The position numbers and the translations under genes were made by a program. From an uncultured Eubacteriales bacterium (GTDB lineage: Bacteria > Bacillota > Clostridia > Oscillospirales > Oscillospiraceae): DNA of 6,425 nucleotides. The number at the start of each line of letters is the position of its first letter. Within the stretch, counting starts at the first letter, position 1. Where the stretch lies: NCBI GenBank assembly GCA_900549495.1, contig UROL01000111.1:1-6425 (forward strand), written 5' to 3'. The notes beneath the pieces were generated by a model. The model worked only from the letters and a program-made list of their open reading frames with translations. It was not told the origin of the DNA and made no database searches. Positions 1 to 6,077 of this stretch are shown in pieces.

Positions 1-49
1 ACGAGATCAGCCTCGGTCTCGTGGGCTCGGAGATGTGTATAAGAGACAG
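1..49. other. Residual Illumina Nextera i7 adapter (artefact)
   Basis: This stretch is library-preparation sequence, not genome. Positions 1-7 (ACGAGAT) match the end of the P7 primer, 8-15 (CAGCCTCG) sit in the 8-base i7 index slot, 16-30 (GTCTCGTGGGCTCGG) are the Nextera read-2 linker, and 31-49 (AGATGTGTATAAGAGACAG) are the 19-bp Tn5 mosaic end. The order and spacing are exactly those of the adapter. Read on the minus strand it extends the truncated ABC ATPase with the spurious residues CLLYTSPSPRDRG and then a stop at 7-9. Any protein annotated across this junction has a false C-terminus. Confidence 0.98.
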
Positions 50-350
50 GTCAGAATGGGGATCAGGTTGAAGTCCTGAAAGATATAGCCAATCTTCCGC
101 CTGCGTATTCCGGACAGCGTCTCGTCATCGGCGGAGCCGAGGTCCACGCCGCCCACCTCCACGCTGCCGGAGGTGGGGTGCTCGATACCGCCAATCAGGT
201 TCAGAAGGGTGGTCTTGCCCGAGCCGGACGCCCCACAATGGCGACCATTTCCCCCGGCGCAACGGTGAAGCTGACGTGATCCACGGCGTAGATATCCTCA
301 TCACCCTGCCGGAACATCTTGGTCAGATTTTTTACTGTAACTGCATTCAT
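50..350 (-). CDS. ABC transporter ATP-binding protein, N-terminal part, frameshifted and truncated
   Basis: This is the cytoplasmic ATPase partner of the upstream permease; by family it would power the FtsX-like transporter by ATP hydrolysis. The start MNAVTVKNLT at 350 is chosen because GAGGAG lies 8 nt upstream and a typical LolD/MacB-type N-terminus follows. After VAPGEMVAIVG the frame breaks. A run of four C at 231-234 (plus strand) needs one more C to restore GASGSGKTT (Walker A, residues ~40-48), followed by LLNLIGGIEHPTSG and the Q-loop segment IGYIFQDFNLIP (Gln ~92). Only about 100 of the usual ~220-250 residues remain, because position 50 abuts adapter sequence; the ABC signature, Walker B and H-loop are missing. 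The gene starts 23 nt after the permease stop, so the two are co-transcribed. The deletion is in a homopolymer beside a contig end, so an assembly or read error is more likely than a true pseudogene. The identity as an ABC ATPase is clear; the substrate is unknown. Confidence 0.88.
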
Positions 351-373
351 CGGAAAATCTCCTCTCTGCTGCG

Positions 374-2371
374 TTATAGCAGGCGCAGGATGCCCTTGAG
401 CGAGCGGTGTATGGGGTACCAATAGGCAAACAGCAGCAGCGCCGCCAGAGCCGCGTATACTGCGACCATCCCGCCGTCAAGGTGCAGCGGGACTTTTTGC
501 CACACGCACAGCAGCGCCGTCAGGGGGAGAGCAATCAGGAACGGCACAGTGACGGCAATGGCGGTGGAAATCCCGGCCTGCCTTGTATAAGAGCGGTACA
601 GCGTTCGCTTCGATGCCCCCAGCCTGTGAAGAGAACGGATAACCGGGCGGCTGTCCCAGATGTAGCCCCAGAGCCGGACATAGAGAATCAGCAAAATGAG
701 CAGGAACAGCGCCGCAAAGACGTATCCCAGCAGCAGATACACGCCGGAGGACATCTCCCGCAGGAAATCGGCACCCGACTGGCGGTTTGTAATTGCGTAC
801 TCCGCTCTCGCAAAGCGGGCCTGCAAAGCGGCCTCCACCTGTCCGTTCATGGCAGGGTCCAGCAGAGCAATCTCTATGCCGGTTGCCGGAACCGAGGCGA
901 TGATGTCCGCATACAGCTCGTCGCTGACATAGATATCCAGCGCCCATCCGGAGGGCTTCGTGTCCGCCAGAGCAGCCACCGTCAGCACAGTCACATCCTC
1001 CGGTGCAGGCTGCCGGATAGCCCCGTTTATATCGTAATACGCCTCTGACCGGCAAAGCCGAAGCACATCGCCGGGGTGGCATCTCGACTTGCGGCTGGTG
1101 GCAATTTCATACTTGGAGAGGGTCTGTGCTGCCGTGTCAAGGCTGCTGTACGGCCGGATTTGCAGTGGCTTTTCCGTCTCATCCGGAGATTCGGGCAGCA
1201 GGATATAGCCCCGGGGCTCATATATGGGCCGTATCCGCTCCACCCCCTCCAGAGAGGAAACATACGCCATATCTTCCCCAGAGAAGCCCTCTCCGTCATA
1301 GACGGAATGGGAAACCCGCAGTCCCCATTCCTCCTCTGCGCCTGTGACCTGCAAGGCCAGGGTGAGAATGTGGAACAGGAGCAGAAAAACCACCATGACA
1401 GGAAGGGAAACGGCAAGGCAGGAGCGGAAGCTGCGGTCCGTGCGGCTGCGCCACAGGCCGCATAGGGTTGCCGCCGGGGTGGAGCGCCGCCGAAGGGGCT
1501 TTCGCCTGCGTTGGGACTTCTGTGCATTTTCCCTGCCGTTCAGCAGCGCCCCCACAGGCTCGCGGCGGTACCGGTGCAGGGCCATACCCAGGGACACCCC
1601 CAGCGTGACGAAGAAAACCCCCAGATGGAGCAGAATATTCGACGGCTCCACATGGAAAATCAGCCAGGCCAGGCTGCGGTGGCGGATTTCAAGGAAGGCC
1701 GTGAACAGCGCCTTCAGCGATACAATGGAAATAACCACGGCGCAGGCTGCCGCCACCAGGAACACCGCCGCAAGCTCTGCGGCAAACAGAATGCTGACCT
1801 GGCGGCGGCTGGCGCCGCAGGCGAGGAGCGTCCCCACGTCAGAGGAAAATTGCCTTAAGTGGCTTTGGTAAGCGGAGCGCACCACCGATACCGAGAGCAG
1901 AATAACCAGCATATTGACAAGCAGAAGGACCCGCTGCTGCGAAAGATGGGATGGGTCGGTGGATATTCCGTGGGCGTATTCGTAGCTGAACGCCGTGGAG
2001 AGCAATGCCTTATTGCCGGATGCTTCCATACGCTTCCGGATTTCGTTATCAAAAACGGCCACGCTCTCCCAATCTCTCCATTCCTCCTCCGACAGAATAC
2101 GAAGATAAATGGTGCCGTCACGGAAAACAGGCGCAGACAGGCCACGGATGCCCGCAAAATAGGGCACGTCCCCTTCCGTCGCATTCCCTATGTGATAGGT
2201 TTCGCCCGCAGAATGGGTAAGAAGATATTGCCGTGTGCCCCAGGCGCTGCTGTCCCGGTAAATGGAGATTAGCAGCGGCAGCAAAAATGCACAGGTCAGC
2301 ACCGCAAACAGCACCGCATGGCGGCGGGGACTGCGGATAAATGAGCATTTCATATAGAGCAGATAGGTCAT
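374..2371 (-). CDS. FtsX/MacB-like ABC transporter permease, two-module, 665 aa
   Basis: This is the membrane subunit of an ABC transporter. I start it at MTYLLYMKCS (2371) because a perfect AGGAGG (2379-2384) lies 7 nt upstream. The frame stays open 82 codons further, but that part is basic, low in hydrophobics, lacks a ribosome site and corresponds to the mRNA leader. The protein has two similar halves. The first has a membrane segment at ~19-38, an external domain ~39-145, then segments near 147-165, 193-221 and 244-266. A very basic linker at ~270-310 (RRKPLRRRS) follows. The second has a segment at ~318-342, an external domain ~343-540, then segments near 543-566, 600-624 and 632-652. 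Each half carries the FtsX-type cytoplasmic motif: VGTLLACGASRRQV near 179-192 and SLHRLGASKRTL near 580-591. This fits an eight-helix double-FtsX permease such as those of MacB-like exporters or antimicrobial-peptide systems. It is longer than single-module MacB/LolC permeases. The substrate cannot be told. The permease precedes its ATPase, the reverse of the commoner order. Confidence 0.9.
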   Translation of the reverse strand: MTYLLYMKCSFIRSPRRHAVLFAVLTCAFLLPLLISIYRDSSAWGTRQYLLTHSAGETYHIGNATEGDVPYFAGIRGLSAPVFRDGTIYLRILSEEEWRDWESVAVFDNEIRKRMEASGNKALLSTAFSYEYAHGISTDPSHLSQQRVLLLVNMLVILLSVSVVRSAYQSHLRQFSSDVGTLLACGASRRQVSILFAAELAAVFLVAAACAVVISIVSLKALFTAFLEIRHRSLAWLIFHVEPSNILLHLGVFFVTLGVSLGMALHRYRREPVGALLNGRENAQKSQRRRKPLRRRSTPAATLCGLWRSRTDRSFRSCLAVSLPVMVVFLLLFHILTLALQVTGAEEEWGLRVSHSVYDGEGFSGEDMAYVSSLEGVERIRPIYEPRGYILLPESPDETEKPLQIRPYSSLDTAAQTLSKYEIATSRKSRCHPGDVLRLCRSEAYYDINGAIRQPAPEDVTVLTVAALADTKPSGWALDIYVSDELYADIIASVPATGIEIALLDPAMNGQVEAALQARFARAEYAITNRQSGADFLREMSSGVYLLLGYVFAALFLLILLILYVRLWGYIWDSRPVIRSLHRLGASKRTLYRSYTRQAGISTAIAVTVPFLIALPLTALLCVWQKVPLHLDGGMVAVYAALAALLLFAYWYPIHRSLKGILRLL

Positions 2372-2582
2372 AAGCAAGCCTCCTGTTCGGGGTTTATAAA
2401 GCGGCGACAGGGCAGCGGCCTTTCTGCGCAAAGCCACTGCCCTGTGTATATGGCCTGTGGGCTTTGCGGTATCAATCGCACCCTCCGGGTCAAAACGGTA
2501 TGTTGTTTTCCTGCGTCCTATGTGTGCTGACCGGGGGGCCTCTCCGCTTTTTCGGGCTCCGCCCACATATTCCGTTCCCATT
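2372..2582 (-). promoter_or_regulatory. Long 5' leader of the ABC operon
   Basis: Between the predicted transcription start (~2582) and the permease start lie about 210 nt, far more than the ~20-40 nt leaders of the other genes here. On the minus strand it holds several compact inverted repeats: GGGC-GGA-GCCC at once after the start, ACCC-GGA-GGGT and TGCG...CGCA in the middle, and the strong hairpin at 2407-2445. A 16-codon ORF (MWAEPEKAERPPGQHT, 2568-2518) begins within ~15 nt of the predicted start, but it has no convincing ribosome site. I do not recognise a named riboswitch. Attenuation or a cis-acting RNA is inference from length and structure. Confidence 0.45.
2407..2445 (-). promoter_or_regulatory. 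Strong hairpin in the permease leader
   Basis: On the minus-strand transcript ACAGGGCAGUGGC pairs with GCCGCUGCCCUGU over 13 bp. The single imperfect position is a G.U wobble in this RNA, whereas it is a C-A mismatch on the plus strand, so the structure belongs to the permease mRNA. Inner UUU/AAG bases (one U.G and two U-A pairs) can lengthen the stem to 16 bp around a 7-nt loop. No U-tract follows, only UUUAUAAA, so it is not a plain terminator. It ends 36 nt before the start codon. The distal arm bases CCUGU could instead pair with ACAGG in the permease ribosome site (2382-2386), a possible switch. Confidence 0.55.
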
Positions 2583-2588
2583 TGTTTT

Positions 2589-2617
2589 ATTATATATGGG
2601 CACAGGAGCAAAAGCAA
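2589..2617 (-). promoter_or_regulatory. Promoter of the ABC transporter operon
   Basis: On the minus strand the -35 TTGCTT (2617-2612) and a perfect -10 TATAAT (2594-2589) are separated by exactly 17 bp, placing the start of transcription near 2582. It is the only near-consensus pair I found upstream of the permease and faces away from the galE promoter. Confidence 0.7.
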
Positions 2618-2629
2618 GCAGAACCTTTG

Positions 2630-2669
2630 CCGGTTGGGAGAAGGGCCTGTATATCCAACCGGTTTGGAT
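2630..2669. repeat. CCGGTTGG/CCAACCGG inverted repeat, possible operator
   Basis: CCGGTTGG at 2630-2637 is the exact reverse complement of CCAACCGG at 2655-2662, and the second arm is itself part of a near-palindrome, ATCCAA-CCGGT-TTGGAT (2653-2669). The group sits just upstream of the -35 of the ABC promoter and about 60 bp upstream of the galE -35. That is a reasonable place for a regulator of either gene. The regulator is unknown, and chance is not excluded. Confidence 0.35.
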
Positions 2670-2727
2670 TCCTACAAGCGGATGCTTTTTTCGCCCCCTT
2701 TTCCTCTTTCCCCAAATGGGATTGTGG

Positions 2728-2756
2728 TTGATTTTATCTCCAAAAGGCTGTAAAAT
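2728..2756 (+). promoter_or_regulatory. Promoter of galE
   Basis: The -35 TTGATT (2728-2733), a 17-bp spacer and the -10 TAAAAT (2751-2756) form a good sigma-A-type promoter. The start of transcription would be near 2763, giving a leader of only about 30 nt with GGAGG at 2782-2786, 7 nt before the ATG. Confidence 0.7.
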
Positions 2757-2793
2757 AGAGGCAGCTTCAAAATAGACATGTGGAGGGTATCTT

Positions 2794-3819
2794 ATGAATG
2801 TTCTTGTCACCGGCGGCGCCGGGTATATTGGCGCCCATACCTGCATCGAGCTGCTGGAAAGCGGCCATGATGTGGTGGTCATCGATAATTTGTGCAATTC
2901 CAACCCCAAGTCCTTGCAGCGGGTGGAGCATCTCACCGGCAAGAAGGTGAAATTTTATGAGGGGGACGTCCGGGACGAGGCCCTGCTCACCAGAATTTTC
3001 CAGGAAAATAAAATCGACGGTGTGATCCACTTCGCCGGGCTCAAGGCTGTGGGCGAAAGCGTGGCCAAGCCCTGGGAGTATTATGACAACAACCTGAATT
3101 CCACCCTGGTGCTGACCAAGGTGATGAAGGCATTTAACGTGAAGACCATTATTTTCTCCTCCTCTGCCACGGTGTACGCCGCTGACAACGAAATGCCCCT
3201 GAGAGAGACCAGCCGCACCGGCGGCTGCACCAACCCCTACGGCTGGACCAAGTATATGACCGAGCAGATTCTCTCTGGCATTGCCAACGCCGACCCGGAG
3301 TGGTGCGTGATTCTGCTGCGGTACTTCAACCCCATCGGCGCTCACAAGTCCGGCCTGCTGGGGGAGGACCCCAGAGGCATCCCCAATAACCTGATGCCCT
3401 TCATCACCCAGACCGCCATCGGCCGCCGGGAGAAGCTGAGCATCTTCGGTAACGATTACCCCACCCACGACGGCACCGGCGTCCGGGACTATATCCATGT
3501 GGTGGATCTGGCCAAGGGCCATGTGGCCGCTGTGAACTACGCCGCCCAGCAGAAGGGCTGCCAGGTGTTCAACCTGGGCACCGGCATCGGCTACAGCGTG
3601 CTGGACATGGTGAACACCTTCATGGAGGTAAACCATGTGAAGATTCCCTACGTCATCGCCCCCCGCCGCCCCGGCGACATTGCCACCTGCTACGCCGACC
3701 CCACCAAGAGCCGGGAGGTGCTCCACTGGGAGGCCAAGGAAACCCTGGCCGACATGTGCCGGGACTCCTGGAACTGGCAGTCCAAAAATCCCCAGGGCTT
3801 CGACACCCCGGAAAACTAA
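2794..3819 (+). CDS. galE: UDP-glucose 4-epimerase
   Basis: This is a cytoplasmic, NAD-dependent epimerase of the extended SDR family that interconverts UDP-galactose and UDP-glucose (Leloir pathway and supply of glycan precursors). The 341-aa product is complete and close to the ~338 aa of E. coli GalE. It shows the NAD-binding GGAGYIG at 7-13, DNLCNS at 31-36, HFAGLKAVGESV at 79-90 and YYDNN at 96-100. The catalytic set is Ser124 (in FSSSATVY), Tyr149 and Lys153 (in NPYGWTKYM). LLRYFNPIGAH at 174-184, NNLMP at 198-202 and the C-terminal APRRPGD at 289-295 are also family hallmarks. The position matching E. coli Tyr299 is Cys299 (GDIATCYAD), as in human GALE (Cys307), so activity on UDP-GlcNAc/UDP-GalNAc is plausible. 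The gene has its own promoter and terminator and appears monocistronic. Its neighbours are a divergent ABC operon and a convergent AraC-type regulator; neither proves a shared pathway. Confidence 0.97.
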   Translation: MNVLVTGGAGYIGAHTCIELLESGHDVVVIDNLCNSNPKSLQRVEHLTGKKVKFYEGDVRDEALLTRIFQENKIDGVIHFAGLKAVGESVAKPWEYYDNNLNSTLVLTKVMKAFNVKTIIFSSSATVYAADNEMPLRETSRTGGCTNPYGWTKYMTEQILSGIANADPEWCVILLRYFNPIGAHKSGLLGEDPRGIPNNLMPFITQTAIGRREKLSIFGNDYPTHDGTGVRDYIHVVDLAKGHVAAVNYAAQQKGCQVFNLGTGIGYSVLDMVNTFMEVNHVKIPYVIAPRRPGDIATCYADPTKSREVLHWEAKETLADMCRDSWNWQSKNPQGFDTPEN

Positions 3820-3826
3820 ATTACAC

Positions 3827-3854
3827 AAAGGGCGGGCCCATCCCCGCCCTTTTT
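3827..3854 (+). terminator. Intrinsic terminator between galE and the convergent regulator
   Basis: AAAGGGCGGG (3827-3836) and CCCGCCCTTT (3843-3852) form a perfect 10-bp GC-rich stem with a 6-nt loop, followed on the plus strand by a T-run (3850-3854) and a further ATTTTT. It starts 8 nt after the galE stop. On the minus strand the stem is followed by a weaker TTTGTGTAATTT, so it may also end the regulator transcript, whose stop codon lies just to its right at 3862. Confidence 0.9.
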
Positions 3855-3861
3855 CCATTTT

Positions 3862-4779
3862 TCAGGGGACATTCCCCCGGAGTGTGCCCCGGGAGAGGGT
3901 TTGGGTGCGGTAGGCGGTGGGGGTTTGGCGGTAGGCTTTTTTGAAGCTGCGGCAGAAGTGGTCTACGCTGTTGAAGCCGGTTTCCTGGGAGATGGCGGTG
4001 ATTTTTTCCTCGGTGTTGGCCAGGAGCCGGGCGGCCTGGCGGAGGCGGTAGTGGATGGCAAACTCCATGGGGGAGGTTTTCATAGTCTCCCGGAACAGGT
4101 GCAGGGCGGTGCTTTTGCTCACCCCCGCTGCGGCGGCGATGTCCGCCAGGGCGATATTCTCCGGATAATGGCTCTGGATATACTGCACCATCTGCTGGAG
4201 CCGGGTGCGGCTCAGGGTGGCCGGTGGGGCTTCCGACCACCGGAGGGGCACATTTTCCAGAACCAGGCTCCAAAGCTGCTGCACCCGGATGGCCACAGGC
4301 AGCTCTCCCCTCGCATCCTTACTCAGGGCGATAATTTCCCGCATCCAGGCCAGGCACTGGGCCTGCCAGGGAACCTCCTGCCGGAAAACCAGGTATTCCA
4401 GGGAGGAGGTCACCAGGGGCCGGACATATTTCTCATAAATCCGGCTCCCCTCCGGGGCCACGAAGGTGGGGTGGAAGAGAAAATTTGGCAGAATGCCCCC
4501 CTCCCGGGCCTGCATTCCGTGGAGCACCTTGGCATTCACCATCAGCCCCATCCCCGGCTCCAGAACCCCATGGGCTGCCCCGGCATCAAAGGAAATGGTG
4601 CCGGATTCGGCATAGGCGAATTCCAGCTCGCTGTGCCAGTGCCAGTCGATGCACCGGAAATCGTACCGGTCCATATCGTCGATATAATAGCAGAAGGGGT
4701 AGTCCTGGGTGCCGTGGCTCACGGTTTCCATCAGGCTGTCGTCGGTTTGCACCCGGGAGAACTGGTAGATAGGCTCCAT
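3862..4779 (-). CDS. AraC-family transcriptional regulator, 305 aa
   Basis: This is a DNA-binding regulator with an N-terminal ligand domain and a C-terminal AraC-type double helix-turn-helix. The start MEPIYQFSRV is supported by AAAGGAGG 7 nt upstream. Residues ~40-110 resemble a cupin-like sensing fold, with a histidine-rich strand IDWHWHSELEFAYAESG (44-60) and LEPGMGLMVNAKVLHGM (73-89), a pattern common in sugar-responsive members. The first HTH spans ~208-253 (NIALADIAAAAGVSKSTALHLFR) in part as IALADIAAAAGVSKST; the second spans ~259-291, with ISQETGFNSVDHFCRSFKK (263-281) and the typical end YRQTPTAYR (283-291). The family length of ~290-310 aa is met, so the gene is intact. It diverges from an MFS transporter with overlapping promoters, so that transporter is the likely target and self-repression is likely. 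The inducer is not identifiable; a sugar is an inference from the neighbour. Confidence 0.93.
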   Translation of the reverse strand: MEPIYQFSRVQTDDSLMETVSHGTQDYPFCYYIDDMDRYDFRCIDWHWHSELEFAYAESGTISFDAGAAHGVLEPGMGLMVNAKVLHGMQAREGGILPNFLFHPTFVAPEGSRIYEKYVRPLVTSSLEYLVFRQEVPWQAQCLAWMREIIALSKDARGELPVAIRVQQLWSLVLENVPLRWSEAPPATLSRTRLQQMVQYIQSHYPENIALADIAAAAGVSKSTALHLFRETMKTSPMEFAIHYRLRQAARLLANTEEKITAISQETGFNSVDHFCRSFKKAYRQTPTAYRTQTLSRGTLRGNVP

Positions 4780-4807
4780 AGCCCTTCCTCCTTTGATATT
4801 GGGATAT

Positions 4808-4847
4808 ATTACAATAAAATCCCTATAAATTACAATGCTTTTCCTAT
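4808..4847 (+). promoter_or_regulatory. 21-bp-spaced direct repeat, candidate operator of the AraC-type regulator
   Basis: ATTACAAT-N6-CCTAT occurs twice, at 4808-4826 and 4829-4847. The two copies are 21 bp apart, two helical turns, which is the usual geometry for AraC-family half-sites. The right copy overlaps the transporter -35 (4830-4835), the place from which such activators contact RNA polymerase. Both copies lie at or downstream of the predicted regulator start (~4847), where binding would repress the regulator gene. Assignment to this regulator is inference from position. Confidence 0.65.
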
Positions 4848-4858
4848 GCTCCTATTAT
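4830..4858 (+). promoter_or_regulatory. Promoter of the MFS transporter
   Basis: The -35 TTACAA (4830-4835) and -10 TATTAT (4853-4858) are 17 bp apart. Transcription would begin near 4865, leaving a leader of about 29 nt with AAGGAG at 4881-4886, 7 nt before the ATG. The -35 is non-ideal and overlaps the candidate operator, as expected of an activator-dependent promoter. Confidence 0.6.
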
Positions 4859-4882
4859 ATAATACAAAAAAATAAGTTACAA
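4854..4882 (-). promoter_or_regulatory. Promoter of the AraC-family regulator
   Basis: On the minus strand the -35 TTGTAA (4882-4877) and a perfect -10 TATAAT (4859-4854) are 17 bp apart, with a start near 4847 and a leader of about 68 nt. The -10 lies in the palindrome ATTATATAAT (4854-4863) and overlaps the transporter -10 by five bases. Its -35 overlaps the ribosome site of the transporter. A second, weaker pair (TTGTAA 4835-4830 and TAATAT 4811-4806, 18-bp spacer) exists closer to the gene. Confidence 0.6.
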
Positions 4883-4893
4883 GGAGCCTTCCA

Positions 4894-6069
4894 ATGAAAA
4901 ACTATGGCAGAACCAAGCTGGCCTGCTACCTGGGCTTTGTCACTCAGGCCATTGCCGCTAATTTCACCCCCCTTCTGTACCTGAAATTCCACGCGGACTA
5001 TGGCATCACCCTGGGCAATCTGGCCCTGATTTCCACCTGCTTCTTCTTCACCCAGCTGCTGGTGGACTTGTTCTGCGCCCGGTATGTGGACAGGCTGGGA
5101 TACCGGAACTGCATCGTCACCTCGGAAATCTGCTCCGCCCTGGGCCTGGCGGGGCTGGCATTCCTGCCGGAGCTGCTGCCCAATCCCTTTGTGGGGATTC
5201 TCATCTGCGTGGTGGTCTACGCCGTGGGCAGCGGACTGATTGAGGTGCTGTGCAGCCCCATTGTAGAGGCCTGCCCCTTCCCCAACAAAGAGGCCACCAT
5301 GAGCCTGCTCCATTCCTTCTATTGCTGGGGCTCGGTGGGCACCATTGCAGTGGCCACCGGCTTCTTCGCCCTGTTCGGCATTGACAGCTGGAAGTGGCTG
5401 GCGGTGCTGCTGGCCCTGGTGCCAGCGGTGAATATCTATAATTTCGCCACCTGCCCCATTGAGCGTCTGGTGGACGAGGGGAAGGGCATGGGCATCCGGG
5501 GACTGTTCCGGCGGCCGGTATTCTGGGTGGCGGTGCTGCTGATGGTCTGCTCCGGGGCCTCGGAGCTGGCCATGGCCCAGTGGGCCTCCGCCTATGCCGA
5601 GGCGGCCCTGGGGCTGAGCAAGTCCATGGGGGATTTGCTGGGGCCCTGCCTGTTTGCGGTGTCCATGGGAATTTGCAGAACCCTGTTTGGCAAGCATGGG
5701 CAGAGTGTGAATTTGTCCAGATGCATGGTGGCCTCCGGCTGCCTGTGCCTGGTGTGCTATGTTATGGCCTCGCTGTTTGAAAATCCGGTGGTGGGGCTGA
5801 TTGGATGCATCCTGTGCGGCTTCTCCGTGGGGATTATGTGGCCGGGAACCCTGAGCATCACCTCCCGGAAATTCCCCGCCGGTGGCACCACCATGTTCGC
5901 CCTGCTGGCCATGGCCGGTGACCTGGGGGGCAGCATCGGCCCCGGGATTGTGGGCCGGGTCTCCCAGCTGGCCGGGGACAACATCCGCACCGGCATAGCC
6001 GCCGGCCTGGCCTTCCCCCTCCTCCTGGTCCTCGGCCTGATTGCCTTTGACCGCCTGAAGGCAGAGTAA
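4894..6069 (+). CDS. MFS transporter, probable sugar importer of the fucose/galactose-symporter type
   Basis: This is a 391-aa polytopic inner-membrane protein with hydrophobic segments throughout, consistent with twelve helices. The start MKNYGRTKLA is supported by AAGGAG 7 nt upstream. The loop between helices 2 and 3 carries the MFS motif A in the form RYVDRLGYRN (63-72). LLHSFYCWGSVG (138-149), GASELAMAQWASAY (221-234, with an acidic residue in the membrane), GFSVGIMWPGTLSIT (309-323) and GDLGGSIGPGIVG (342-354) resemble the FHS branch (FucP/GluP-like proton-linked sugar symporters). The length is at the short end of that branch (~390-440 aa). The divergent AraC-type regulator and the activator-style promoter fit an inducible importer. 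The exact substrate cannot be read; drug efflux or another solute is possible. Downstream, structured repeats begin 8 nt after the stop and may end or protect the transcript; no separate T-run terminator is visible. Confidence 0.9.
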   Translation: MKNYGRTKLACYLGFVTQAIAANFTPLLYLKFHADYGITLGNLALISTCFFFTQLLVDLFCARYVDRLGYRNCIVTSEICSALGLAGLAFLPELLPNPFVGILICVVVYAVGSGLIEVLCSPIVEACPFPNKEATMSLLHSFYCWGSVGTIAVATGFFALFGIDSWKWLAVLLALVPAVNIYNFATCPIERLVDEGKGMGIRGLFRRPVFWVAVLLMVCSGASELAMAQWASAYAEAALGLSKSMGDLLGPCLFAVSMGICRTLFGKHGQSVNLSRCMVASGCLCLVCYVMASLFENPVVGLIGCILCGFSVGIMWPGTLSITSRKFPAGGTTMFALLAMAGDLGGSIGPGIVGRVSQLAGDNIRTGIAAGLAFPLLLVLGLIAFDRLKAE

Positions 6070-6077
6070 AGCCCGTT

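Noticed and set aside
407..1048. Plus-strand frames opposite the permease
   Set aside because: They are Arg/Gln/His-rich shadows without ribosome sites; the minus-strand frame has a full permease pattern.
2407..2445. Leader hairpin as an intrinsic terminator
   Set aside because: No U-tract follows the stem on either strand, and no gene ends just upstream of it.
2372..2617. 82-codon N-terminal extension of the permease, open to 2617
   Set aside because: It has no ribosome site, overlaps the -35/-10 promoter and the leader hairpin, and its composition is unlike a membrane protein start. The AGGAGG 7 nt before 2371 decides the start.
2576..2721. AAATGGGA at the ABC transcript start and again, on the other strand, before the galE -35
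   Set aside because: Eight bases with no further similarity around them; too short to separate from chance in an AT-rich gap.
2767..3858. 363-codon minus-strand frame opposite galE
   Set aside because: It is the antisense of a clear GalE in a GC-rich gene; its long Gly/His/Val-rich product shows no family features, and it starts inside the terminator.
3901..4875. 324-codon plus-strand frame opposite the AraC-family gene
   Set aside because: It is antisense to an intact regulator with both HTH motifs and crosses the shared promoter region.
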